64,000 nt of DNA from NCBI GenBank assembly GCA_902805475.1, contig CADCSX010000005.1, positions 941,501 to 1,005,500 of the forward strand, read 5' to 3'. Both the position numbers and the translations under genes were made by a program. Each line of letters starts with the position of its first letter. The first letter of the stretch is position 1. Below, in pieces: positions 33,602 to 46,200 of this stretch. Origin of the DNA: Entonaema liquescens. Its lineage: Eukaryota; Ascomycota; Sordariomycetes; Xylariales; Xylariaceae. The notes below the pieces were generated by a model. That model had not been told where the DNA came from and did no database searches. It was given only the letters and a program-made list of their open reading frames with translations.

Positions 33602-35012
33602 TCGCTCTAGCACCAGGAGACGTCATGAGCACTGCATGACTCTTCAATGACTAAAGAAGTGGTTCATTCCACGCAAACATGGCTTGGGATCTTCGGAGCG
33701 AGTAGCAAGGTGCTCGAAACACGACTGCGACAAATCGGACTTACTCGACATTGATCGTCAAAGCGTACATATAAAATTGTACCTAGGGTATCTCGAGAAG
33801 CCGCAGCTGACGAGACGAAAGTGCAAATACTGGCCATACTTTCATATACACGGCAATTTGGGTGGTTAATGATAATCCCATCTAGTCATAGCCGAATATT
33901 CTTCAACCCTGTACATATCATCACGGCCTGATATAGATGGCCGTTGTAGTTTACTTTAAGAACTTAGATCCTGACGAGAGCAATACGAAGGCGGGATAAT
34001 TGGATTCTGGAGCTGGAAGGTGGGATTTAAAATAGGAGGGTATATCATACATACCTAGGTACTGTACATGTTATCGACTTCGATCGAATGGTTCTATATA
34101 GAGTCAAATACCATATTGAAGACTGTTTTACACGTATAGCCAGCTTGTACCATTTATACTTTGCCGTGACTGTACAATAATATCTTATAACACCACTGAG
34201 TAGAACTAGATTCGACGAGCCTAAGACTTGGTAGGGAAACATTGCCCAGGTCCACGTTCCCTTTGCGCCCCTTAGAGTTGAAATACTTGGCCCAAGCAGG
34301 TAGGAGACCTTGATAGTATCCGCGACAGCTGCCGGCGCTACCTCATTCCGCGTTAGCTTATTGAAAATAGTAGCGGTTGATCTTCCCAGTTACGAACTCT
34401 AGCATAGCAATGAGACTGTATCTCGTTCTCTTGATACAGCCATAGTGAACAGTAGGAATAATGTAAAGTTCCTACTTAACCTCAATCGCTATCTTTCTGG
34501 AGGTCTCGTATCGGAAGTTGGTTGTAGGCTTGACTGTTGTGACTGTTTCGTATCTAGATCGCTCCGTAGGACTGGCGAGTAGGCCACTGTGACGTTAGCC
34601 AATGTTTCTCCTAATCCAAAGCACAGCTTCTCCGTCATTGTAGGCACATTTGGGAGCGAGCTTTGGTTGTAAAGAGTTGGACGGACTGTCAATTCAGTCA
34701 TATCTTAGGCATATAGGTAGGCGAATTCTATGAGATAGCATCATCACCGAATAGGATGCACTTGCGTAGGATACAAAATCTTCTTCACAACGCACGGAAT
34801 TATCACTAAGTATTGTAGTCCATTTAGAGTAGGTGGGTGCATATTGAATAGGCCGCGAGATTGTTGACACTGTCACGCCTTAGTCGTCGTTGCCTAGGCG
34901 GTGATAAATTTGACGGTCACTAGGCAACGAACCTACGCCCACGTTAAGGTTAAAAGGTCCATTAAGCGCACCAGTTTTCAACCAGCCCCGATCCGAGATT
35001 TACTACCAACAT

Positions 35013-35135
35013 GGCCGTGGTCTAGTGGTTAAGGACATGAAGGGCTACCTTAGAGATCGGGGTCGAGACGGGGCAGACAGGGAAGGTCAACCTGTTCAGG
35101 TCGAGCGCCGGGTCTGATCTCACCTTTTTTTTTCT
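35013..35135 (+). ncRNA. tRNA-like polymerase III element, probably a tRNA relic
   Basis: TGGTCTAGTGGTTAAGGAC (from 35018) is a good match to a tRNA A box and D arm. About 80 bases downstream, AGGTCGAGCGCC resembles a B box with one base missing. A run of nine T (35125-35133) follows shortly after, as expected for polymerase III termination. I could not draw a full cloverleaf, so this is more likely a degenerate tRNA or a short tRNA-derived (SINE-like) sequence than a working tRNA. Confidence 0.35.
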
Positions 35136-37279
35136 CCTTTTCCTTTTTGCCATTTAAAATATTTTTCATTCCATCCATTTTTCTTTCCTGTTTTCCCATC
35201 CTTTCCAATTAAATTATTCCCACCATCATAGGTACCTCGGTAAAACTCACGATGCGCACTCGAGGGTTTATCAAAGAAAAAAAAGAGATGCAACAGCCCA
35301 ACTCGATTACAAATCGCCCCTATGTATTATGTATTGAACATGATATATTTTAATATCTGCTATTTCAAGTATTTGTTAAATTATATCATTATCAAATGAA
35401 AACTGAAAAACTCCTCTGAAGTGTATCCTCAATTATTTCTCAGATATAACGAACCATCAATTCCTTACTACACTACGAACTTCACAATAGGAACCCCACG
35501 TGATGTAGCCTACCAAAGGCAACAAAATCGTGTACTTTCAAATCTACTTGATGTGCCTACGAATAATCTTCAAAGCTACCAAAGTAGTATGCTCGACAAT
35601 TACTCTTACCCCTTAACTATTGCGTGTTGTGACGAGCAGTCACGTTAGGGTACCTATTGCTAGTATATCTATTTATAGAACGTATATCTCGGCATGCCAT
35701 TGGAGCAGCAAAATACGGGGAAACAGTTCATGGCCATGCTCCTAACCCACGTTTGCCAGGGATAAGAATATCTATAATTCACTAAATCCGACCGGCTGGT
35801 TTTAAGTCTTAAGAGAAAGGAGAAGTTTAACAGCTAGTCTACATAAATACGGGGACTGGGTCTCGCGGGAAGAATGATGTGTAGTGTATTAGTGGAGATT
35901 AGGAATACAAAAAAATTAACTACCACTTAAAACATAAACATATCTGGTCTATTTACAAGCAGTTAGGTAAGAAGAAGCAATCATAGAATGTTGATAAGGC
36001 AGAGTTTTGACTTGTCGATTTTGACGACGTGTTCCCGATAGATTAATTAAATCTCGTGCGAAACACATCCCCTGTATGCCCCTGTACGGTCCAGATCTTC
36101 TTTGTTCTAGCATGTACGACAAGAGGGGCATCAACATATGGGGTTAGAATAACATGTACGCAAAACACCCGAACTTGGAATGGAGATCTTGGATTAAGAC
36201 ATCATCAAGTGTACCTAGTTATTTAGTACTTCCTTACTTACTATAAAGTTCGCCCATATCGGTTGTACTTGCAAACGGCAAGCAGGGGAGATACATAATT
36301 AGATGCGCCGCTTAGGCACACGAGATGGCCGAATCTGGATAGCCACAGGTGATGTACACCCCAAACAGCAAAAATAAATGTTACTTTTCAATTTTATCAA
36401 AGAACTTCTCATTTGTAGAGTTCTCAAGGTTCATAATGGAAGTATTCACAAATAGAAGGGGATATGCATAGGCTATCTAAAAGTCACAAGGTAGCATCAA
36501 TAGCATCTTGAGGCTCCCAGTGGAACGTAATGAAGTACCTTGGTTCTATTTTTAGAGACCATGTGTACTAAAATTGTACTACGTCTTGTGCACTACCTAG
36601 GTACCTACCTATGATTACTTAAGGGGATGTGCATACAACATGGTACAAATTAAGAGGTACCTTACCTAACATGTTGAAGCAGACCTGCAGGCTGTGCCAA
36701 TAAGTTCGCTTCTCTGGTTTGTGTTGCAACTTTCAAAATTCTTCCATGCAGCTCTTTCCATGCAAGTGCCACGATACACTGCCAGCATGCTATCCCTTAC
36801 CTCATCCAACTTCTTATTTGTCATTATTTTATTTTAGTGTAAGCAAGGCTACCTGGGTATCTATCGTTCGACGTCCCAACGCGATGGATTCTTTCAGGTA
36901 CTTACCCTGGCTAGCCTATGATCTATCGCTTGGTAGCCTGGACAGCTCCCTACTCTGGAGAAAGCAAGGGGAGAGAAAGCAACAATGGATACTCGTCTGT
37001 TCTCAAGAAGCAGGCTTGCAGTATTCGATTAATTCATGTTTGTTATACATGTTAGTTAAATAGTCATATTCATCTCTGAGCTATCAATAGTTACAGGTAT
37101 CCAAATGCCGCTACGAACGCCATGTTGGTATCCGAATATGTCCAAGCTTTAAGTCAAAGACTAGAACCTAACACATAACGGCAATCGAGTTAGATATATA
37201 AGATCGCCAACATTATCGTGTTTTTAGAGTAGCGGATAAGCACCGTGCCCGTCTACTTACCCGCTCTGCCACACCCACG

Positions 37280-37474
37280 TCAGGATCCTGCTCCTGTACC
37301 GGGTTCTATCCGCAGTTGATCCTCTGCGGTGAGTGGGTGAAGAGCGAAAGACAACGGCACTCTAACCGGCTTGTTGTAGTATTCACTGTTCAGCACAAAG
37401 CCGCACAGTGCTGAAATGTTTACTATCGCTTTTTCCGCATCATTAACTTGACCGGTTCCGTCTAGGTTGCTCAC
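37280..37474 (-). pseudogene. coding-like fragment, possible exon or relic
   Basis: A minus-strand frame of 65 codons with normal coding composition (NDAEKAIVNISALCGFVLNS, later SFALHPLTAEDQLRIEPG). It has no ATG and is closed upstream by TAG. It lies within 120 bases of the start of the next plus-strand gene, so it may be the last exon of a lost gene. No family recognised. Confidence 0.25.
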
Positions 37475-37485
37475 CTTGATTATCT

Positions 37486-37526
37486 ATAATCTATATCTAT
37501 ATCTATATCTATAGTCTATATCTATC
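37486..37526. repeat. CTATAT microsatellite
   Basis: Imperfect tandem ATCTAT units. Such tracts are mutable and common in fungal intergenic DNA. Confidence 0.8.
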
Positions 37527-37588
37527 ATACGTTAATAGTAAAGGAGCAACAATTTTGAGGGGTGATACCCAATTGCAGATCAGCGGTC

Positions 37589-40500
37589 ATGGAGAAACGT
37601 GCACGGCAACCAGATGCACCAGATGCACACTCGGTTGATGAGGTGCCCATTTTTCTACCATCAACTTTCTCGCCTTGGCGTAATCAGAAGGAATCCATTA
37701 CATCCATTACTGGCAGCGAACCAACATTCACTCATTCAGCCCCTCAGCCACCGGTACCGCCTCCCCAGACATTCAATGAAAAAGGATCACAAGATATCTC
37801 CGAAGAACATATATCGTGGTCTCCAATGCAGCATCCAACTTCCCCTTTCAACCCCTGCTAACATCGAACACTGACACGGCCGACCACCCGTCCGCATCTC
37901 GGCCATTCAACCACGGCATGCAGCCCAGAACGGAAGTTGGTATGGAAGCCAGCAATTCTGCTGCAGCTAATCTCGAGATACCTGGACCCCTGCGCCGCAC
38001 GAAATTCAAAGAAATGCTGGGCAGTTCGCTTCCGACCACGCTTTTCAAAAGCAATTCTTTCTCCCGGGTTCATGGCAATTACGACGAGATTAGAGAAGAC
38101 TACCAGGACGCACCGCCACATCGCGAGATGGAGCATCGCGATACCGAGAATTACCCAATGGATTCTGTAAACACACGAGAGGTCCCAGAGGAGAGCTCTT
38201 CGAGCTCGGATGACAGCAGCGACATCGAAATTGACGATCTCGCTGCCCGATACGGTATACTTAGAATTCAGTTTTCCGCTTTGTCTAGGGCGTCTGATAC
38301 TGACTAATATCTCAGAGCGACCACCTCTTGATTGCCACGCAAGGCAAGATGTGTACGTCAAGCATTGGAGCTGGGAATACATCGTTCTAGCTTTGCTGTC
38401 ACTCTATTCTACACTTCTTAGCGGACTATGGCTCGTAACCTCTATCTACCAGCCGCGATATGGAAGAGGGATATCCTCTAGCGAGGGGTGGAAGATGGCC
38501 CCCTCGACAGCCACCCTTGTCTGCACTTTAATCGCCAAAAGCATTGAAATATCTTTTGTCACCGTCTACGTCGCTCTTCTCGGCCAAGTACTAACTCGAA
38601 GGGCTTTCATAAAAAAGGCGAAGGGTGTTACTCTTGCCGAGATGACGATGCGGAATTGGGTCATTGTAAGTAAACAACTTTGAGCATCCACTTTTCAACC
38701 GTTTGTTAAGTTCTTGCTAATAAATCCAGCAACCGGGTTCTTTACTTACTTATTGGGAAGGAGTTCCCTATGCAGCGATGACCCTCTTAGGTTTTGTGAG
38801 TCTTCTTGCGACAATATGCTCCTTATTTTACACCACGGCATCGGACGCCATGGTAAGCCCCAAGCTTATGTTTGGCAAATGGGAGCATCGCGAGCTAGAA
38901 GGGCTAGTGAATTCTTCTTACGCGAATCCTTTCTACGTTCAGAAAGCTTGCACGACCCCGATCGATAAGGAGATGGACCCGAGCAATTCGGCGCCCTCTT
39001 GCCTCGATGTCCAGTACTCAGGCCAGTCTTATCATAACTTGCTTACCTTCATGTATGTTACACGCCCCTTAATGCTATTAGTCTCCGGCTAACTCTTCTT
39101 CTAGGACGGAGTGGCAAACTATTCGCGACGCAAGGACTGAGCCGCGGGACACATTGGCGATAAGACCTGTGGGAAGGCATAGTCTTTTCGACGATACGAC
39201 GATGGTATCGTCCTGGATCGAGACTGAATTCGGGGACCCGGCGTTTAATTTGAAAGTCCACGACAGAATCATTAACAACGTCACGCTCGCGATGCCGCAC
39301 GCAGGTGTCTACTTAGCAGCCACAGACCCGCGCAACGACATATTACAACCTGAGGACCTAGCAGGTGTTGGCGAGTACTCGATCCGTGCCAGCGTTGTTT
39401 CGCCTGTGGTTAATGTCATGTGTGCCAACGTTGCTCATGATGAGTTGGCACCCCTCATCTACGCTACTTGGCCTGATGCCCGAACCGAGGGCACCGAGAT
39501 ACCCGGACAGAAAATCGGCGTAGAAGACTGGTTCAATGATGTCCCGCCTCCCAAGGACAACGAATGGCTCAACAGGACTGCGGTTGATGATATTTTTCGA
39601 TGGGGCGCTAAGTACCACCGTCGACCTCCTGTCTTCCAAATGGTAAGAATTGTTTTACACCTACTTCCGTACCTCTTGGCTTGCACAATGGATCCCCGTG
39701 GACTAACGATTAATAGTTCCCGATCGACTTTAACATGATCACTAATACTTCGGTCGCCAACTCGGAGTCTCTATACGTATTGGCCAAGTCAGGCGTTATT
39801 GACGAATACACGCTCTGCGAGATGCGGTCGTGGGTAACGCCCAAATGCTCCACCCAGTTCGACGTCTCAGGCATATCTGGCGGCTTCATGGGAGCGTACT
39901 GCGAGGACCCTCATGACGCAGACTCGTACGCCGCCGCATCGGGCAACAGCGACGCTAAAGATCCTCCCAAACCCTCTAGCGACTGGAGGAACCTGGCTGA
40001 GCAGTGGCGCCTTTCCATGGATCTCAATGGCGGCGTGCAGAACAATAACGCGAGCAACGCGCGCATCATGACGAATTTTATCTTACACGAAGCCGCACTC
40101 GATCCGTTCCTACCATCCATGGCCGAAGCTCTAGCGGTGCTGTCCTCATCGACTCTCGTCGCCGCATCTCTCGGGTCGACGTACCGTGTGAATTGGGAGT
40201 ATCCAGAGGTCGAAATGGTTCCGGGCGTGTACGAGACCTTCAAGGCATCCATGCGTACCCAACAGTACACATCGTCCCACGTGCAAAAATGGCAGGGCGT
40301 CTTCTACGCCGTCCTAGGCACCGTCTTCGCAATCAACGTAGCCTGCCTGCTCTACATCCTCTTCTTCCGCCAAGGCCTCGTGACCGACTACACCGAGCCG
40401 CAGAACCTCTTCGCCGTCGCCGTCAACTCGCCTCCCAGCGCCGCGCTGTCGGGGAGCTGCGGCCACGGCCCCGACACCGCGGGATTGGTGGTTCCCTGGC

Positions 40501-40700
40501 GCGTCAACTACTCGGCCGCCGCAAACCACTACTTCTTCGAGGAGGTGGACAGTAACCCGAAGCAGCAACAGCAGCAGCGCACGGACAACCGCGCCAGCAT
40601 GACGAGCGGTTCCGACCTGCTGTCGATGCGCGAGGGACGGCTTAAGGGCAAGAATTACGATAACTACAAGCGGTTGAGGGAAAGCAAGTCTTGGCTATAA
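37589..40700 (+). CDS. large fungal membrane protein with extracellular domain (DUF3176-like layout)
   Basis: Exons after the N-terminus: to 38254, 38316-38665, 38730-39052, 39105-39642 and 39717-40700; all four introns (61, 64, 52 and 74 bases) have good signals and keep phase. The N-terminal 215 residues are disordered, with an acidic Ser stretch (EESSSSSDDSSDIEIDD). Three membrane helices follow (WEYIVLALLSLYSTLLSGLW; STATLVCTLIAKSIEISF; PYAAMTLLGFVSLLATICSL), then a glycosylation-rich domain of about 470 residues, a last helix (VFYAVLGTVFAINVACLLYI) and a cytoplasmic tail with a Gln run. This matches fungal proteins often labelled DUF3176; the function is unknown. The first part (37589-37861) is in another frame; one more C in the run 37842-37845 joins it. 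If that part is not coding, the start is ATG 37918. Confidence 0.8.
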
Positions 40701-41123
40701 ATAGTTGGAACGAACGGGGAAAAAAAGGTTTTCAACCTAGCATGGCATGGCATAGCATTGCATTTGCAATTCTCCATTAGGTGCATACATACACACATAC
40801 ATACATACTAGCATAGCGGTGGCGTTCAAAGGGAATTTCAAAGGGGTGGCGATACCAATTCGGGAGAGGAAAACTTCTCCCGATCTGCATTTTTACAATA
40901 CAATACAATACGATACGTCTCGCCAAGCAACCATGTCGAGACGAGTTACGAGTTTGGGACAAATGTACATAAATATAGTTCAGAGGATTAATGAATCCAT
41001 GATTTGTGCATTGTGTTGTATTGTATATTTGAAATGTCATCTAGGATGTTGAGATCCTGCACATATGTGTAACTGGGAGCGTTGAGCTATACCCCATAAA
41101 CAAACCTACCTTTCCAAAAAGGG

Positions 41124-41153
41124 GTTATGTCATGTTATGTCATGTTATGTCAT
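41124..41153. repeat. 10-base tandem repeat, three copies
   Basis: Perfect copies of GTTATGTCAT in the shared 3' flank of two convergent genes. Confidence 0.85.
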
Positions 41154-41191
41154 GACTGAAGAACAGAAGCGACTAGCGGGAGCGAATCCCC

Positions 41192-41220
41192 CCAATCCAA
41201 TCCAATCCAATCCAATCCAA
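41192..41220. repeat. CCAAT pentanucleotide repeat
   Basis: About 5.8 perfect copies of CCAAT in the shared 3' flank, likely a variable microsatellite. Confidence 0.85.
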
Positions 41221-41256
41221 AAATCTCGAGACCATATACCTAGGTAGGCAGCTTGC

Positions 41257-43004
41257 TTAGAACAGCTTGTGCTCAAGCGTCATATCAGACTCGGGCTCCA
41301 AGCCGACGCAAGCGCGGAAGATATTCGTCAGGGCGCCGCGCTGCTTGGCGAGGGCGTTGACGACGGGGTGCCGGGGGCGTCAGCGGCGCCTTGAGCATGT
41401 AGCTCAGGATGCTGAGGACGCTGTGGAAGCCGCGGAAGTCGGACGCGGGCTGCGCCGACAGCTTCCAGCTGATGCGCGTCATCATCTCCGCCACGACGAC
41501 CAGGTCGATGATCAGAGGCGAGGCGAGAAGGGAGTCTTCGCACACGTTGAAGAGGCTGGGATAGGGGGGTTTAGTCATGGGAAGAAGGAAGGAAAGGAAA
41601 GGAAAGGAAAGAAAGGAACTTACGAAATCGTCTGGTGTCCGCCCAGGAATATCTCCGCGTAGTACTCGTCCAGAGCACGCTTGTTGTCGCCGACGGCAGG
41701 CATGTACTTAATCACGACGGTGTGATCCGGGTGCTCGCCCTTCTTATACAGGACCGAGTTGGCCTCGACCATATCATCGACGACATTGCTCTTCGAGATC
41801 TCCTTGGACCGGAACTGGCGCTGGGAGCTCAGGTTCTTGCCGTCGTTGTTGCCGAGGTGGTTGTAGCTGGCGATGGACGTCAGCTTGATGCCGGCGTTGA
41901 TGAGGAAGTCGACGAGCGCGGATTTCATCTTGGTCTGCCCCGACTTGAAGTCGTCGCCGCCGATGAAGGCGCCGTGCTTCTCGGCTAGGGCGATGGCGCC
42001 CGGTACGAAAGTGTTCTGCGGCGACCCGTTGATAAAGGGTGTGTTCTCGAGAATGCAGGCTACGGCGAACACGGTCGAGGGCGACACTTCCTCGTGTCCT
42101 TGCTCGATGGCCTTGAGGAGGTTATCGGCCGTGTCGTTGACGCCCGGGATGATGTCCGCATAGCGCTCCGTGTTTGCGGTCCATTGCACGATCACCTTGT
42201 CTAGACCGTTTTGCTGCTTAAAGTCGCTATTGCAGGTTTAGTAAGAGTACAAAACTTTGAAGATGTACTTCGAACTTACCGGATATCCTGACGAATCTTC
42301 TCAACATGAGCCGTAGATGCCTTATTCCCGGGAATGAGATTGTCGGCCCGGTCCTCCTGGTTGGCAGCAATGAAATCCGGGTAGTAAATGCTAGGGAGAG
42401 GAACCATCTGCGCCAGCTCCTTCTTGACTTGCGCCTTCAAAGTAGGCTCGAGCACGGCAGCTCGGTCCATAGCGTCCGCGAGGTTCATGCTGCTAATATC
42501 CCAGCCACCGATAACGAGATCGTTGGGGTGGACCATAGGGAGGACATCATGGAATGGGATGTTGACTTCTTGTTTGGTGACGGGATCCGTGCCGAGCTTA
42601 ATGGTAGAGCCCATGATGACAGACCCGTAGTAGTTGGCGGCACGGGGACCCTCGCGAGTCTCCCAGACAAGGCCTCGGCGGTTGGCGATGATGCCGGCGG
42701 TCACGGTGGTTCCGTTGTTACCACCCCAACCTACAAGCATCATGCCGACCTTGGGAACCTTGCGGTCGACTTTGAAGTCGTACACTATTTCCTTGGGTGT
42801 GGCTACGTATTTTCCGGCAGCATCCTGGGTGACGCTGGTGGTTCGGTAGGTATACTTGGAGAGAATCTCATTGTCGGTGTAGGTCACGTTGGGAGAGCTG
42901 ACCGTGAAGAGTTCGTTAGACGGCGATGAAGCCGAGTTGTTGGTGCCGTTCGAGTTTCCGTTCCCGTACGCGGCCCCCGCGTCTAATTCGGCGTGCGGTG
43001 CCAT
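41257..43004 (-). CDS. INO1: inositol-3-phosphate synthase, two missing bases near the 3' end
   Basis: Converts glucose 6-phosphate to inositol 3-phosphate with NAD, the first step of inositol synthesis; cytosolic tetramer. Exons: 43004-42280, 42226-41624 and 41555-41257, with introns of 53 and 68 bases in phase. The NAD-binding loop is GWGGNNGTTV (about residues 92-101). IGGWDISSMNLADAMDRA, QWTANTERY, IGGDDFKSGQTKMKS, IASYNHLGNNDG and SNVVDD with IKYMPAVGDNKRA are family hallmarks. At APLTPP the frame slips. Adding one C to each of two C runs (plus-strand G runs 41365-41368 and 41373-41377) gives the expected tail PVVNALAKQRGALTNIFRAC, ending LEHKLF at TAA 41257, and a 542-residue protein. 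As the gene is basic metabolism and otherwise intact, the losses look like sequencing errors. Confidence 0.96.
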
Positions 43005-43141
43005 GATGTGTTGTTATTGGCGATATACCTTAATAGAGGGTTTGCAATTGAGGTATCTGAGCAACCCTTTACTGAGTAAAGGGCGAGTCCGCTGCGCCTC
43101 CGGGCGAAGAGCAGCGGCCTCCGGCGTACGGGTGGTGAACG

Positions 43142-43218
43142 CTACATAGCAAGTTAGAAAACAAGAATCTAATTTGGATATTCATAATCATTAGGGTTGA
43201 TGGATGAGAGGTTCTTAC
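43142..43218 (-). other. possible intron in the INO1 5' leader
   Basis: A GTAAGA donor at 43218, a TTCTAACTTG branch site and a TGTAG acceptor at 43142 define a 77-base intron about 140 bases upstream of the INO1 start. No coding sequence is involved. Inference from splice signals only. Confidence 0.45.
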
Positions 43219-46200
43219 GAGTTAAGGAGATTGGAAAACGTCTTGACGATCTGTGGTGATCGCTGCTCGGAAGCGCGATCGTCTGGTCAAGAGGTTGACT
43301 GAGAAGAGAGGCAGATACGACTATATCGTTGAACCTTCTCGAAATATCATCAACCAAGAAACAATGTTAATCTGGAGAAACAAAAGATAGAATAGAGTTC
43401 AGAGTCTCGAGGGGTAGTTATCTCAACTTATGTAAAAGCAGCGGATATGTCGGGAAGCTAAACGACCACTACTGCGACTACGTAGTCGGCTAGCAAGGAC
43501 AACACATGCAGGAAACTCTAGAAAAGTGGCACGATATCCAGCACGACAAACAGCTAAGTCTGCATACAGACTGACATTTCACGATTATGGTTGTTGCAGT
43601 CGTTGGACAGCGCTTGTGGGTTTAGATGTCGTGTGGATGTTGTGTGGATGTTGTGTGGATGTCGTGTGGCCCCCGCCTAACCCAACATAAGGGATCCGAG
43701 GAACCCTTACGGATACGTAGCGGGGTAGTTAGGGGTATGATTGGTCAATGGAACATGTCTTGCTGTCAAAACTGAGCCGAGTTTAGGGTTAACAAAAGAA
43801 CTTTCTACTATACAAGATGCAAACACTTAGCGATGTCGGGTCGACCATTCTCTTTTTTGTACCCCTTTTTGGAATACTGCACTTTATTCATACATGTTTT
43901 CGTGGGCGTACCTTACTTCATTGGCGGTTGGGAAGATTACATTGCCTCTAAGCGACCCTACGATATATAGCAAGAAGATAAACTCCTTTCACTTCATGGG
44001 CTATAACACCATACATAGTATAAGCCACTCGGTTTCGTATACCCGACCCAAATTGTAGTACGACCTTAAGCCAAACGTGTCATAGAGTTTTCAGGTTATG
44101 TTTTAAGAACTTCTTAACTGCCTTCTGGAATAGAGCTACTCGAAAGGGAAAAAAAGTAATGATTAATTAATCTTAGTCTTACATCACGGTGATGGAATTC
44201 GACTATACACATATATAAACACGTGAGTAAATCTAGATCTAATATAGTTAAGAAGGCACACACAGGCAAGTTGAATCATGTGAAGTGAAATGTGCGGCCA
44301 ATTTTATTCTGGAAAGGGGGGATGTGCTAAATGTTCCTATTGGATGTCGCTTATGAGCGCAGAGCACGGACTCAGGAACCGGTTGGTATTTCGCTAATAA
44401 TACCTAAAACATTATTGGACTGCGAATTTCTGGTTTCTCTATGAGACAACTAACTTACACATTGTCTTTTATGAGGCGCGCATGTCTTCGTATGAATCAC
44501 GATGCGTTCATGAAAAGTGAATTTCGTCGAATAAGGCAGGCCACATTCCACAAATCACCACGTTACATACTATATAGTATAGATGAAGGGTCCCCACTCA
44601 TGGGATGCTGCCAACTACTGTATTGAGAGCCTCATTTCCGCATTCAAGGGTGCAATTCGGATATGAGAACATGGCAGGAGTTTGCGCATCAGCTATTTCT
44701 CAACATCTACCTAGGCATTTTTGATATGGGGGATTGATACTATTTTATGCCGTGAAATTCCGTAGCTCTCTCCCTTTCGCTGGTAATAATTACATTGTTT
44801 GCGGTACGAAGTAGGCTATAAGATTTCATTGGACCCAGACTCTTGGATCATTACTCCGTAGCGGCCCAGGGGCTGAGAGTGGAAGTCTCAAGAAACGCCG
44901 GGCGCTCAAGGCTCAAGGCAAGGCTCAATTGTGACAACTCGATTGCATAGAACTCAATCATGTCTGACGTCGGGAGCATTTTGGAGTCTCATTAGTCGCC
45001 GGAGATTTCTACACCTGTAGATTTAGTTTCTATGGCCTCGGGATCGAAGACGACATCTGGGATCTATTTTCCTATTCGCCCATTTGAATATGAGCATTAA
45101 TTTGGTCTGTCGCGATTGAACATCAAGTGACCTATGCTAAGGCAGATCATGTTATGACCTAAAGTAGGCGGGGCAGGGGTCTTCGGCAGCAATGGGAGGC
45201 ATAGGGCCGAGCGAAGGAACCGCATAATATAGATAAATATGGGCGAGTATGGCCGCCGAGCCTTTGAACGCTTCACGTTTCGACGGACCAATATGCAATG
45301 CATCCAGGTTTGCGCCAACGCAACACGCCCCGAGAGATGCGGAGGTTACATATCTTTTCTTGCCTTGGGTTGATGTTGGCTAAGATGACAGGAAGGTCGA
45401 TGATTTCGATTTTTGCGGAGAGATAGATACAGATCAGCCGCGCTAGAAGGATAAGATCATAAGGGTCGCGATGTTACACAGTAGTCAAATTGCTGGGGGA
45501 CCCATGAAGTCCGCCATCAGGCCAGTTCACTGCAAGGGGTTTCCGATCAGCGATGCTAAAGCAGCTACCCAAGTGGTCAGTGTGCATATTAAGCTTAGCA
45601 GCTTAGGAAAGTAGTCAAGATGCAGAAATGACGTTCAATCTACTACCGGGCCTATCACGATAATCAGCACAAAGGCCATATTTGGTAAACAAGATGGGGA
45701 GGAATAAATCTAGCAAGGTTAGTATCCCATGACAACCCAAACTTCTTGATACTCTTACCCGTGGTTCAATCTGGGTTTATCTGGGGCTGATTGGCTAATT
45801 ATGGCATTGCCGTCTATGGTCACATCGGCTTCATTCAGATCAATTAGAAAAAAAAAAGGGTGTAGACGAATCTGGTTAAATCGAAAAGGACAAGCTGGTC
45901 GACCATCAAACTTAACTGACAAATGATATTCGATGCCTGAATATTGACCAAGGCTTTTAAGACTGGGACACTGGACAGTAAGGGAAGAAAGGGTGAAGCG
46001 AGAGGAATTCTGGGTCGATTTTTTAGAATAGCCATAATACGGGACTTATTGCACCTACCATAATACGTGCATGCCGATATTTGAGATGCATAACTTACCC
46101 TCGTCTGTCCCTTCCAGACTGGACTCCCCACAGATGCCCATAGATGCCCATAGATGCCAGACCCTAGGTACTCCGTATTTGGCCCATTTTTCTAGCAGCA

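Larger units (their letters stand above)
33602..37588. other. Gene-poor stretch, about 4 kb
   Basis: AT-rich with no confident protein gene. Contents: a polymerase III-like element at about 35013-35135; a minus-strand frame 34489-34701 without family features; a coding-like minus-strand fragment 37280-37474; a CTATAT-rich microsatellite just before the next gene; CCTAGG palindromes near 33782, 34054, 34891 and 36595. Confidence 0.45.
40701..41256. other. Convergent 3' region with short tandem repeats
   Basis: Between the stop codons of the membrane protein and INO1. Contains three copies of GTTATGTCAT (41124-41153), about six copies of CCAAT (41192-41220), an ATAC-rich tract near 40785-40810 and a CCTAGG palindrome near 41241. 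Confidence 0.7.

Noticed and set aside
37205..37270. tRNA-like segment on the minus strand (GTGGCAGAGCGGGTAAG)
   Set aside because: Resembles an A box, but no T arm or acceptor pairing could be found.
42306..42929. Plus-strand frame of 207 codons across INO1 exon 1
   Set aside because: Antisense shadow of a GC-rich, clearly conserved exon.
44277..44286. Inositol-responsive promoter element for INO1
   Set aside because: One base off the yeast consensus and 1.3 kb upstream of the start; filamentous ascomycetes may not use this element.
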